This document shows positions 37,448 to 46,157 of a stretch of DNA of 64,000 bases, in pieces (position 1 is the first letter of the stretch; each line of letters begins with the position of its first letter). A program made the translations under genes and the position numbers. The notes beneath the pieces are model-generated. The model saw only the letters and a program-made list of their open reading frames with translations. It ran no database searches and was not told the origin of the DNA. The DNA comes from Nitrospiraceae bacterium (GTDB lineage Bacteria > Nitrospirota > Nitrospiria > Nitrospirales > UBA8639): assembly GCA_020632595.1 (NCBI GenBank), contig JACKFF010000002.1, positions 372,001-436,000 of the forward strand. The letters run 5' to 3'.

Positions 37448-38239
37448 ATGGGACAACAGGGGGACTTCCTTCAGGTTTTGCGGGAACGGGGCTATGCGGT
37501 TGATGACCTTTGGCAACGGTTCAATGGCGGTATACCATCAGGGCATGCTGAGATTGCGTCCGGGACGACGGTCTTTGCCATCAAGTATGCTGATGGCGTC
37601 CTCGTGGCAGGTGACCGGCGTGCTACGGCCGGAAATGTCGTGATGTATGATCGCACCGATAAGGTCTTGGAATTGGATCGGTTTTCTGTTTTAGCCATTG
37701 CAGGGGTTCCGGCCACCGCCTTTGAGATGGCCCGAATATTAGAGCACTCTTTTAAGTATTACCGGAGAAGTCAATTGCAGGATTTGAGTTTTGAGGGAAA
37801 GTTGCGTGCCTTATCAACGTTGTTGAAAAATAATGCCCCTGCGGCGTTGGCGGGGACCGGAACGGTGGCGCCAATTTTTGCGGGGTATGACCAACTTGAA
37901 GGGTGCGGAAAAATATTTTTCTATGACATCTTAGGGGCTGAATTCGAGGCGGTGGAATATGCTGTCTCTGGATCCGGGTCATCCACGATTCGGGGGATTT
38001 TGTTTTACATGAATCGGTGGGGGAATGGTCCTGTTGCCGGCATGAATGAGGAGGAAGCCTTGACGTTTGTGCTTCGGCTGATGACCAGTGCCGCAGAGTT
38101 TGATTCGGCAACCGGCGGAGTGGATGCGCAGGCGCAACTTTATCCTATCGTGAAACGCATTTCCGCGGAAGGGGTGAGAGCGATTCCTGCGGAACGGTTG
38201 AAATCACTGTTTTCTGAAAAGGTGCTGAATCATGTATGA
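37448..38239 (+). CDS. prcB: 20S proteasome beta subunit (catalytic)
   Basis: 263 residues. A 39-residue propeptide ends ASG, then the mature N-terminal nucleophile Thr40 (TTVFAIKY). In mature numbering Thr1, Asp17 (Asp56) and Lys33 (Lys72) are all present, so it should be an active Ntn hydrolase. GDRRATAG, GTVAPIFAGYD and SGSGSSTIRG are further family blocks. Seven such subunits form each inner ring of the proteasome. An AAGGAT site precedes the ATG. Confidence 0.96.
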   Translation: MGQQGDFLQVLRERGYAVDDLWQRFNGGIPSGHAEIASGTTVFAIKYADGVLVAGDRRATAGNVVMYDRTDKVLELDRFSVLAIAGVPATAFEMARILEHSFKYYRRSQLQDLSFEGKLRALSTLLKNNAPAALAGTGTVAPIFAGYDQLEGCGKIFFYDILGAEFEAVEYAVSGSGSSTIRGILFYMNRWGNGPVAGMNEEEALTFVLRLMTSAAEFDSATGGVDAQAQLYPIVKRISAEGVRAIPAERLKSLFSEKVLNHV

Positions 38240-39050
38240 AGAGCCCTATCGATGGACTGAAGCCGTCGCCAATCGGCGGGAATATTTGGACGATCAATTC
38301 ACCCAAGGCAATCCGTTGATTGCCGTTTCCTTTCCACAAGGGATTTTGTTGCTGACCTTTAATCGGGGTACGGACAAAATTTATGAAATTTACGATCGCA
38401 TTGCGCTTGGAGGCATGGGCCATCCGGCCGATTTGGAAAAATTACGGTATACCCTATTGGATATGGCCCACGTTGAAGGGTTCCAGCGGTCTCCGGCGGA
38501 TGTGACTGCTTCCCGACTGATGAAAAATGGTCTGGCTCCTGTTATCAAGCAAGCGTTTGAAGAAATATTCAAGGCACCGTACATTGCCAAAATTCTACTG
38601 GCAGAAGTCGGGGCTTCTCAGGAACGGGACCGCCTGTTCAGCATTAATTATGATGGCATGTTTGAAGAACAACGCGAATTCGGGTTGCTGGCGGCCTCCA
38701 CCTCCATCCGTGGTCCGCTTACTCAGGAATGGAAAAGACAGAGCCTGCTGTCCTCTCTCCAGTCGGCTGTGGAGCGGAGTCTCCGTTTATGGGGGATCGC
38801 AAGCCTTCTCCAGACAGTTTCTCCCTCTTCGGATAGTGAAGAGGAAGGAACCACCTCTTCAGCAGGCAGTTCCCTCTCCACTATTCCAGATGATGAGGCC
38901 ATTACTTTACGAATTCGTGAAAGGCTGTCCAAAGAAACACTGGAGTGTGTGTTTCTGGATCGGGAGAGCGGGAAGATGGAAACCTATCGTGCTCTGAGTC
39001 AGTCGGAACTGCAGTCCTTCATTCCCTCTGTGTTCCAATCTGCCATCTAA
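38232..39050 (+). CDS. prcA: 20S proteasome alpha subunit
   Basis: 272 residues. Outer ring and gate of the proteasome; no catalytic Thr. Family blocks include YEEPYRWTEAVANRREYL (N-terminal gate helix), GNPLIAVSFPQGILLL, ISDRIALGG-like YEIYDRIALGGMGH and FSINYDGMF. A Ser/Glu/Thr-rich insert (residues about 196-222, SSDSEEEGTTSSAGSS) separates the last helix and strands. Its start overlaps prcB by eight bases, so the two chains are coupled. Confidence 0.94.
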   Translation: MYEEPYRWTEAVANRREYLDDQFTQGNPLIAVSFPQGILLLTFNRGTDKIYEIYDRIALGGMGHPADLEKLRYTLLDMAHVEGFQRSPADVTASRLMKNGLAPVIKQAFEEIFKAPYIAKILLAEVGASQERDRLFSINYDGMFEEQREFGLLAASTSIRGPLTQEWKRQSLLSSLQSAVERSLRLWGIASLLQTVSPSSDSEEEGTTSSAGSSLSTIPDDEAITLRIRERLSKETLECVFLDRESGKMETYRALSQSELQSFIPSVFQSAI

Positions 39051-39072
39051 ATCCTGGCAGAGCGAGGTCCCT

Positions 39073-40605
39073 ATGCATAATCGAATCTTCGGTATTGAGA
39101 CCGAATATGGCCTGCTTATCAAGGCCGATCAACCGGACGTGTCTTCTCCTTGGATTGCCCACCGGATCATTGAGCATTTGTTTGGCCGGAAAAAACACGG
39201 CGTTATTGACTGGCATTATCGTGGGCATGATGAACCGCCAGGCAATGGGGGCTTCCTGCTGAATGCAGGTCGGATGTATGTCGATATGGGACATCTTGAA
39301 TATGCCTCGCCGGAATGCCATTCGCTGTGGGATTTAGTGGCTGCAGACCGGGCCGGAGATTGGCTGTTGCAGGACTGTCTGGACGAGCTTGGTCTTTCAG
39401 AATTGGTGTCGATCATTAAAAACAATATTGATCATGAGACAGACGCGACATTTGGTTGCCATGAAAACTATCTGGTCACGCGGGACTTTCCGTTTACCTA
39501 TCAAGGGTTAGGGATGCTCATGCCGTTTCTGGTGACACGCCAGGTCTTTACGGGTGCCGGCCGAATCGGTAAGGCGCGTTCCGCGGACGGCTGGATTGCC
39601 CTGGACGATATTGAGGGGCCCGGAGGGTCCCGGTCACAGAAATCAACCAAAGAAGGGATAATCTACCAAATTTCGCAGCGTCCGGATTATATCGTCAACG
39701 ACTTTTTTGAATGGGTTCAACATAACCGGGCTATTGTGAATACCCGGGATGAACCCCTGGCCGATCCAGAGCGATTCCGGCGGTTGCACTTGCTCATGGG
39801 CGATTCGAATATGGCAGAGGAAGCGACTCTTTTAAAAATGGGGACGACCGGCCTGGTCCTGCAATTGATTGAAGAAGGGTATGCCCCGCAAGGGTTGGAT
39901 TTTGATGATCCTGTCCAGACCCTGCGAGCCATCTCCCACGATCCTGAGCAAAAATGGATGGTCACACTCTCAACCGGTCGGCATCTTTCTGCCTTGGATA
40001 TTCAAGAGCAGTTTTGGGAGGCCGCCGCCAAACAGTATGCCGGGCAGGATGAGGAAACCGACTGGGTTCTGGCCCATTGGGAATCGGTCGTGCAGGATTT
40101 ACGAAATGGTTATCAAGCGGTGGTCGGCCGGGTTGATTGGGCCTCCAAGCTCTGGTTGCTGGAGAACTTTCGAAAAGCGGAGAAGTTGGAATGGGATGAT
40201 CCCTGGTTGAAAAGTCTGGATTTGGAATATCACAATGTTGATCCACAGGCAGGGCTCTATCATGGCATGACGGAGGAAGGCGAGGCGCCGCGCTTCACGA
40301 CAAATGACCTGGTCGAATTGGCGAAAGGTCAACCCCCACGCAACACTCGTGCGTTTGGGCGGGCCGAAATCATTCGTCATGTCGTCAAGGAAGGTTGGGC
40401 GGATTTTTTAGAAAAGGCGACAGGCCATCACGATCCGCGTCGTCCGCCCTATGTCATCAATTGGTCGGTTTTGCAACTTCAGGGGAGTCCGGCTTTTGTC
40501 ATGGCCGACCCCTTTCGCAGCTATGTGCAGGAAAGTCGGGATTATTGTTCAGAATGGTCTTTTCGTCCTTCCCTCGAATCCTTCTCGAATAAGGGAGATT
40601 CCTAA
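39073..40605 (+). CDS. pafA: Pup--protein ligase
   Basis: 510 residues. Attaches the C-terminal Glu of Pup to substrate lysines using ATP. Metal Glu9 in FGIETEYG; catalytic Asp71 in RMYVDMGHLEYASPEC; KNNIDHETDATFGCHENY; VNTRDEPLADPERFRRLH; GDSNMAEEATLLKMGTT. It lacks the Dop loop before the Asp motif. The C-terminal domain that contacts Pup ends near DPFRSYVQESRDYCS. A GAGG site precedes the ATG, 22 bp after prcA. Confidence 0.94.
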   Translation: MHNRIFGIETEYGLLIKADQPDVSSPWIAHRIIEHLFGRKKHGVIDWHYRGHDEPPGNGGFLLNAGRMYVDMGHLEYASPECHSLWDLVAADRAGDWLLQDCLDELGLSELVSIIKNNIDHETDATFGCHENYLVTRDFPFTYQGLGMLMPFLVTRQVFTGAGRIGKARSADGWIALDDIEGPGGSRSQKSTKEGIIYQISQRPDYIVNDFFEWVQHNRAIVNTRDEPLADPERFRRLHLLMGDSNMAEEATLLKMGTTGLVLQLIEEGYAPQGLDFDDPVQTLRAISHDPEQKWMVTLSTGRHLSALDIQEQFWEAAAKQYAGQDEETDWVLAHWESVVQDLRNGYQAVVGRVDWASKLWLLENFRKAEKLEWDDPWLKSLDLEYHNVDPQAGLYHGMTEEGEAPRFTTNDLVELAKGQPPRNTRAFGRAEIIRHVVKEGWADFLEKATGHHDPRRPPYVINWSVLQLQGSPAFVMADPFRSYVQESRDYCSEWSFRPSLESFSNKGDS

Positions 40606-41743
40606 TATTCGGTCGAGGGCAACTACCCTGTGCCTGAGCCGTTTCAATCTTTTTGCTCCTTTACTGCCCTTTTTACAGGTGGTAGTTTAAAATTCGTAGG
40701 GTAGGCTATCGAGGTGTTTGTCCAGAGCAAATATTTTTCCAACAACCCAGCGCTCGACTCATTGAACTTCCTGGATGGGAACACCAGTAGAAAAATGACC
40801 TGCCGGGAGTCTCAGATTTTCGTGGGTTCGTGGTGGTTGGCTGTGGCGAGTCGTGGGGCTCTGGCGCATTGGAATTTTTCTTTAAAGGGCGCCATGGAAT
40901 TACAGGGAATTTGCTAGAGGTTTTTAAGTGGTCAAGCTGATGGGGGGTTGGCTTATCATTTGCTAAGAGGGATGGATGCATTTCTTATTTTCAATGCTGT
41001 CGCGATAAATCTGGAAATCCATGATGTCAGATGTCAACGGAGTCTTCAAAACTAGTTTAATCTTGCATAGGGCTGAATCAAATGAGTATCTATAAGGAGG
41101 TGCACCCTCTCATGCAGTTGAGAGTGACCAGCTGATACCCTAGGGTTTTGTTTTTATGTGTGGAAATTTAACGTGTAGTATTCTTTTGTCGATAAGAAAG
41201 AGTGGGCAATAATTTCCGAGTTAGGTAGCTATTCATTTGAATAAAACCTGTTTCGACCACCTTTTGGATAGCAAACGAGGTGTCATTGAATTTGGAGATA
41301 CTCCGTTGTCTGTGATGGCCGAAGCGTCTTGAATCAACGTTGGGAAAAGTCATTCTCGGTGCGGAAAGAAATCCTAACGTGCGCCTTGTGGCGCCCTGAG
41401 AAAACTCGTCGTTAGGAATGTCCCTCCCTGTACTCAAATCGGTGCGGCCTTGATTTGAGGAAACTCATTGGGGGCTTGCCGGGCTTTCCGTATCAGGCTG
41501 TGTACCTAAAACATACAACGCTTGAGTGCCTTACGTTATGGGATAACGGTGCCCATTTGGCTCATACCACCTACCTGGCTTGGGTTCGGTTTCTTTCTTT
41601 GATAGGTGTTTGTCCGGGAGTAGGTTTAAAGCTTGTTACACTCAAGGCTTCATCTGATTGGGAAATCTCCATCGGATTTTGTGAAGCATGGGAACACAAT
41701 TCGTTCCATTGTTCAAAATTTCACTTCGAAAAAAGTACTCAAC
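40606..41743. other. 1.1 kb gene-free region before the RND genes
   Basis: No product could be recognised in any frame. A short stem CTCTCA/TGAGAG lies at 41107-41124. At 41372-41417 TCCTAACG and CGTTAGGA pair around an inner GCGCC/GGCGC stem, forming a larger structured element. The region may hold an unknown RNA or remnants. Confidence 0.5.
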
Positions 41744-42838
41744 ATGAAAATTAGCTCACTCCTGTGTTTTGCTATCTGCTTACTCACGGTATCCTGCACC
41801 TATAAAAAAGAGGCAGAAAGCGTTGATACCCATAAGGTGATTTATCCCATCTTAGAAGACGTCACCTATAGTAATAAATATGTCGCCCAAATACAGTCGG
41901 TAAATTATGTAGAGATCCGAAGTAAAATTAAAGGGTATATAGGAAAAATCTATGTGGATGAAGGGCAACCGGTCAAGAAAGGGCAGTTATTGTTTGCCCT
42001 CACCCATAACGTATTTGAAAAAGAATTACAAAAAGCAAACGCGGTATTGCGAAGTGCCGTGGCAGATCTCAAGGTCGCGGAAGTTGAATTAGCAAACGTG
42101 AGAGTGCTGGTAGAAAAAAACATTGTGTCTAAATCGGAACTGTATGTTATTCAAGCCAAGGTCGACGCGTTGAAAGCGGACGTGGAAGAAGCTCTGGCAA
42201 ACAAAGAACAGCAAGCCTTGAATCTTTCGTTTGCGAGAATAAAAGCTCCCTTTGACGGCTTTATTAACCGTATTCCAAATAAGGTGGGAAGTTTGATAGC
42301 CGAAGGAGATATCTTGACCTCACTGTCTGATAATCATGAGGTATTCGCCTATTTCAACCTTTCAGAAGTGGATTATCTTAACTACATTGCTTCTGGCGAA
42401 CGAGGGGCCAAAGCTGTGAGCTTTGAACTCGCCAATCAAGTCCTATATGAGTATGAAGGAACTATAGAAATGATTGAAAGTGAATTCGATCGATCAACAG
42501 GGAATATTGCGTTACGAGCAAGGTTTCCAAATCCTGACGGACTGTTAAAACAAGGGGCGAATGGTAAGGTCATTGTCCATGAAACCCTTCAAGATGCATT
42601 GGTAATTCCCCAAAAATCAACCTTTGAAATTCAAGATCAATTGTATGTGTACGTCGTCAATAAGGATAATGTCCTGGAACAAAGGAATATTGTTTCAAAA
42701 ATGCGGTTGCCAAAATTTTATGTTGTGGAGTCAGGTTTGTCCAAAGACGAACAGATACTTTTCGAGGGTGTGGAGAATGTCATGAATGGAGATCAAGTGC
42801 ATCCTGTTCACGTAGAAATTGCCAGGGCGATGATGTGA
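41744..42838 (+). CDS. RND efflux periplasmic adaptor lipoprotein
   Basis: 364 residues, starting at the ATG before a lipoprotein signal (LLTVSC, Cys18). Membrane-fusion fold: barrel-sandwich halves KGYIGKIYVDEGQPVKKGQLLF and RIKAPFDGFINRIPNKVGSLI flank an alpha-hairpin (about 95-160), then a beta barrel (LVIPQKSTFE). It links the inner-membrane pump to the TolC-like channel. Base composition is visibly AT-richer than the proteasome region. No repressor gene is beside it. Confidence 0.93.
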   Translation: MKISSLLCFAICLLTVSCTYKKEAESVDTHKVIYPILEDVTYSNKYVAQIQSVNYVEIRSKIKGYIGKIYVDEGQPVKKGQLLFALTHNVFEKELQKANAVLRSAVADLKVAEVELANVRVLVEKNIVSKSELYVIQAKVDALKADVEEALANKEQQALNLSFARIKAPFDGFINRIPNKVGSLIAEGDILTSLSDNHEVFAYFNLSEVDYLNYIASGERGAKAVSFELANQVLYEYEGTIEMIESEFDRSTGNIALRARFPNPDGLLKQGANGKVIVHETLQDALVIPQKSTFEIQDQLYVYVVNKDNVLEQRNIVSKMRLPKFYVVESGLSKDEQILFEGVENVMNGDQVHPVHVEIARAMM

Positions 42839-42870
42839 ATCCCTAACGACTGGAAAAGAATTCAATAAAA

Positions 42871-45800
42871 ATGACAGCTATATTTATTCATCGTCCGGTC
42901 CTTTCCATTGTCATTTCTCTGTTAATTACCTTGCTGGGCCTGCTGTCTTTTACCCAGCTCCCCGTCACGCAGTTTCCAGAGATTACTCCCCCCGAAGTGA
43001 ATGTGACGTCAAAATTTATCGGGGCAAACGCCGAAGCCGTGGTCAAGGCGGTTGTGACCCCGCTAGAACGAGCCATTAATGGTGTCGCCGGAATGGCCTA
43101 CATGTCGTCCGTATCCGGCAATGATGGCACGAGTGTCATCCAGATTATTTTTAACGCCGGGACCGATCCGGAAATTGCCGCTGTGAATGTTCAAAACCGG
43201 GTGGCTTCAGCCTTGGACGAGTTACCCCCAGAGGCTATTAAATCGGGCGTGATTGTCGAGAAAGTGCAAAACAGTATGTTGTTGTATATCAACATACTCA
43301 GTCTGGATCCAACCATCGATGAAAAATTTCTGTACAATTTTACCGATATCAATATTTTGAAAGAGCTGAAAAGAATCGATGGCGTTGGCTTTGCTGAAAT
43401 TATGGGGTCAAGGGAATATGCCATGCGTGTGTGGCTAAGGCCCAATAGATTAGTGATGTATAACATTTCAGCTCTCGAGGTTATCGAAAAATTACAAGCT
43501 CAGAATATAGAAGCTGCCCCGGGTAAAGTTGGTGAAAGCTCAGGAAGGGATAAGAACGTACAGGCGCTGCAGTACGTGTTGAAATATACCGGGAAGCACA
43601 ATACCAAGGAAGCCTATGAACAACTTGTCTTAAGCAGTAACGATGATGGGGAAATTTTGCGACTCAAAGATGTCGCAGACGTTGAATTCGATTCACAAGA
43701 TTATGATGTTCTTTCCAAAGAAAACGGCCAAGCCTCTGCTGCTATCCTGTTAAAACAGCGCCCTGGCAGCAATGCCAAGGAAGTGATTAAGTCGATCAAG
43801 GAAAAAATGCAGGAAATTAAATCAACGGCATTTCCCCCGGGAATGGATTACAGTCTCAGTTATGATGTTTCTGAGTTTTTGGATGCCTCCATTTACCAAG
43901 TTCTGACAACGTTAATTGAAGCGTTCCTTCTGGTATCCCTGGTGGTGTTTGTTTTTTTGCAGAATGTTCGGCTCACGATCATTCCTATTGTGGCCGTACC
44001 GGTATCCCTGGTCGGAACATTTTTCTTTATGCACATCATGGGTTTTTCCCTGAACCTCATCACACTATTTGCGTTGGTTCTTGCCATAGGTATTGTTGTC
44101 GATAACGCGATCGTAGTGATTGAAGCCGTTCATGCCAAAATGGAGAATTCAGGATTTGGAGCCCAGCTGGCTACGGAGCAAGCTATGCATGAAATTAGCG
44201 GGGCCATTATTGCCATTACCCTCGTCATGTCGGCTGTGTTTTTGCCTGTCGCGTTTATGGATGGCCCGACGGGAATTTTTTATAGGCAGTTTTCCTTGAC
44301 TATGGCCTGTTCCATTATTCTTTCAGGGGTCACCGCCCTCACGCTGACCCCAGCCCTTTGTACCGTTTTTCTTAAAAATACGCACAACAGCCAAATGCCT
44401 CAAGATGCGCGGCTGCAGAAATTATTTCATGGATTTAATCATTGGTATGACAATCTGTCCGATAATTACAAAAAACTTATCAGCGCGATAGCGAACAGAA
44501 GAGTGGTGACTTTTGGGATCCTGTTAGGCTTTTCCTTGGGCACTGGTTTGGTCGGGGCGTTTGTTCCCTCAGGCTTTATTCCTAATGAGGATCAGGGGAC
44601 AATTTATGCCAATGTTACTGCTCCAACAGGCGCGACTCTCGAACGAACAGAAAAAGTTGTGGATGAAGTGCAACAGATTGCATCCGGCTTAGAGGATGTG
44701 ACATCCGTCTCAAGCCTTGCGGGATTCAGCATCCTGTCTGAAGGTACGGGTTCGGTCTATGGAATGAATCTCATTAGTTTGAAAAATTGGAATGAACGAA
44801 CGGCCTCTGACAGGGAAATTATTGGCGTTCTTGAAGAGAAAACCAAACATATTAAAGATGCCAGTATTGAATTTTTTACCCCTCCCCCCGTACCGGGTTA
44901 TGGGAATTCCAGCGGTTTTGAAATGCGGTTGTTAGACAAAACCGGGTCGGATTCCCTTGCCGAATTGCAAAAAACGGCCGACGACTTTGTCGATGACCTC
45001 AACCGACGGCCGGAAATCGCTAATGCCTTTACCACCTTCAATGCGCGTTTTCCACAATTTTTGTTACATATTGATGGCGAGAAGGCGGCTCAAAAGGGTG
45101 TCACGGCCGAGAACGCGATGAATACCCTGCAAGCATTGATTGGCAGTGTATACGCGACCAACTTCATTCGTTTCGGTCAGATGTATAAAGTGATGGTACA
45201 GGCGCTACCCGAATTTCGTGCAGAACCTGAAGACCTGATGAAGTTATATATTAAAAATGACGCGGGTGAAATGGTCCACTTTTCTTCTTTTCTTCGCGTT
45301 GAAAAAATTTATGGTCCTGAACAGGTGACCCGTTACAATATGTACCCATCAGCCATGATCAATGGGCAGCCAGCAACCGGTTATAGCAGCGGTCAGGCTA
45401 TTGCTGCAATTAAAGAGGTGGCTGCCAGTAAATTACCGAAAGGGTTTGGATACGATTGGGCAGGGTCTTCGCGAGATGAAGCCCAGATGGGCAATCAGGC
45501 CATTTACATTTTTCTCATTTGTTTAATCTTTGTGTATCTACTCCTCGCCGCACAATATGAAAGTTTTCTGCTGCCCATGCCGGTGATTCTTTCGCTACCC
45601 ATTGGGGTGTTTGGCGCCTTATTTTTCCTCTTGCTGATGGGTTTGGAAAATAATATCTATGCTCAAATCGCCATGATCATGTTAATTGGCATCCTTGGTA
45701 AAAATGCCATTCTGATAATCGAATTCGCCAATTTACAACAAAAGCGAGGGAAAACCCCGCTTGAAGCAGCGATTGAAGGGGCCGCCATTCGTTTGCGCCC

Positions 45801-46080
45801 CATATTGATGACATCATTTGCATTTATTGCCGGGCTTCTACCTCTAATGTTTGCCTCGGGCGCAGGGGAGATTGGGAACAATACCATTGGTTCGGCGGCG
45901 GCTGGAGGTATGTTTTTTGGGACCATTTTCGGCGTGATTCTTATTCCGGGTTTATTTGTGGTATTTGCAACGATGGGAACGACACAGAATCATGAGGAAG
46001 AATCAAAGACAGAAAAGGCTCCCCGATTAAGTTTCAAATCCCGATTTAAATTTGCCCGCAGGTTGGCCAAACTTCAATAG
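42871..46080 (+). CDS. RND (HAE1-type) efflux pump
   Basis: 1069 residues, inner-membrane trimer that expels hydrophobic or amphiphilic compounds by proton antiport. Twelve helices with two large periplasmic loops. In helix 4 the relay reads IGIVVDNAIVVIEAV, Asp then Asn, where AcrB has two Asp; the helix-10 Lys is kept in GILGKNAILIIEF. The N-terminus MTAIFIHRPVLSIVIS and TQFPEITPPEVNV are typical of HAE1. Substrate unknown. 32 bp after the adaptor. Confidence 0.95.
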   Translation: MTAIFIHRPVLSIVISLLITLLGLLSFTQLPVTQFPEITPPEVNVTSKFIGANAEAVVKAVVTPLERAINGVAGMAYMSSVSGNDGTSVIQIIFNAGTDPEIAAVNVQNRVASALDELPPEAIKSGVIVEKVQNSMLLYINILSLDPTIDEKFLYNFTDINILKELKRIDGVGFAEIMGSREYAMRVWLRPNRLVMYNISALEVIEKLQAQNIEAAPGKVGESSGRDKNVQALQYVLKYTGKHNTKEAYEQLVLSSNDDGEILRLKDVADVEFDSQDYDVLSKENGQASAAILLKQRPGSNAKEVIKSIKEKMQEIKSTAFPPGMDYSLSYDVSEFLDASIYQVLTTLIEAFLLVSLVVFVFLQNVRLTIIPIVAVPVSLVGTFFFMHIMGFSLNLITLFALVLAIGIVVDNAIVVIEAVHAKMENSGFGAQLATEQAMHEISGAIIAITLVMSAVFLPVAFMDGPTGIFYRQFSLTMACSIILSGVTALTLTPALCTVFLKNTHNSQMPQDARLQKLFHGFNHWYDNLSDNYKKLISAIANRRVVTFGILLGFSLGTGLVGAFVPSGFIPNEDQGTIYANVTAPTGATLERTEKVVDEVQQIASGLEDVTSVSSLAGFSILSEGTGSVYGMNLISLKNWNERTASDREIIGVLEEKTKHIKDASIEFFTPPPVPGYGNSSGFEMRLLDKTGSDSLAELQKTADDFVDDLNRRPEIANAFTTFNARFPQFLLHIDGEKAAQKGVTAENAMNTLQALIGSVYATNFIRFGQMYKVMVQALPEFRAEPEDLMKLYIKNDAGEMVHFSSFLRVEKIYGPEQVTRYNMYPSAMINGQPATGYSSGQAIAAIKEVAASKLPKGFGYDWAGSSRDEAQMGNQAIYIFLICLIFVYLLLAAQYESFLLPMPVILSLPIGVFGALFFLLLMGLENNIYAQIAMIMLIGILGKNAILIIEFANLQQKRGKTPLEAAIEGAAIRLRPILMTSFAFIAGLLPLMFASGAGEIGNNTIGSAAAGGMFFGTIFGVILIPGLFVVFATMGTTQNHEEESKTEKAPRLSFKSRFKFARRLAKLQ

Positions 46081-46157
46081 TTCCTGATTCCTCAATGGGT
46101 TCCGTCGAATTTCAACAAATATTAGAATTTCTTCGTTCATAGACCCTGAAAGGTCAT

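Noticed and set aside
41168..41437. An 89-residue minus-strand frame in the region before the RND genes
   Set aside because: No recognisable domain; it includes the structured inverted repeat, so it is more likely non-coding.
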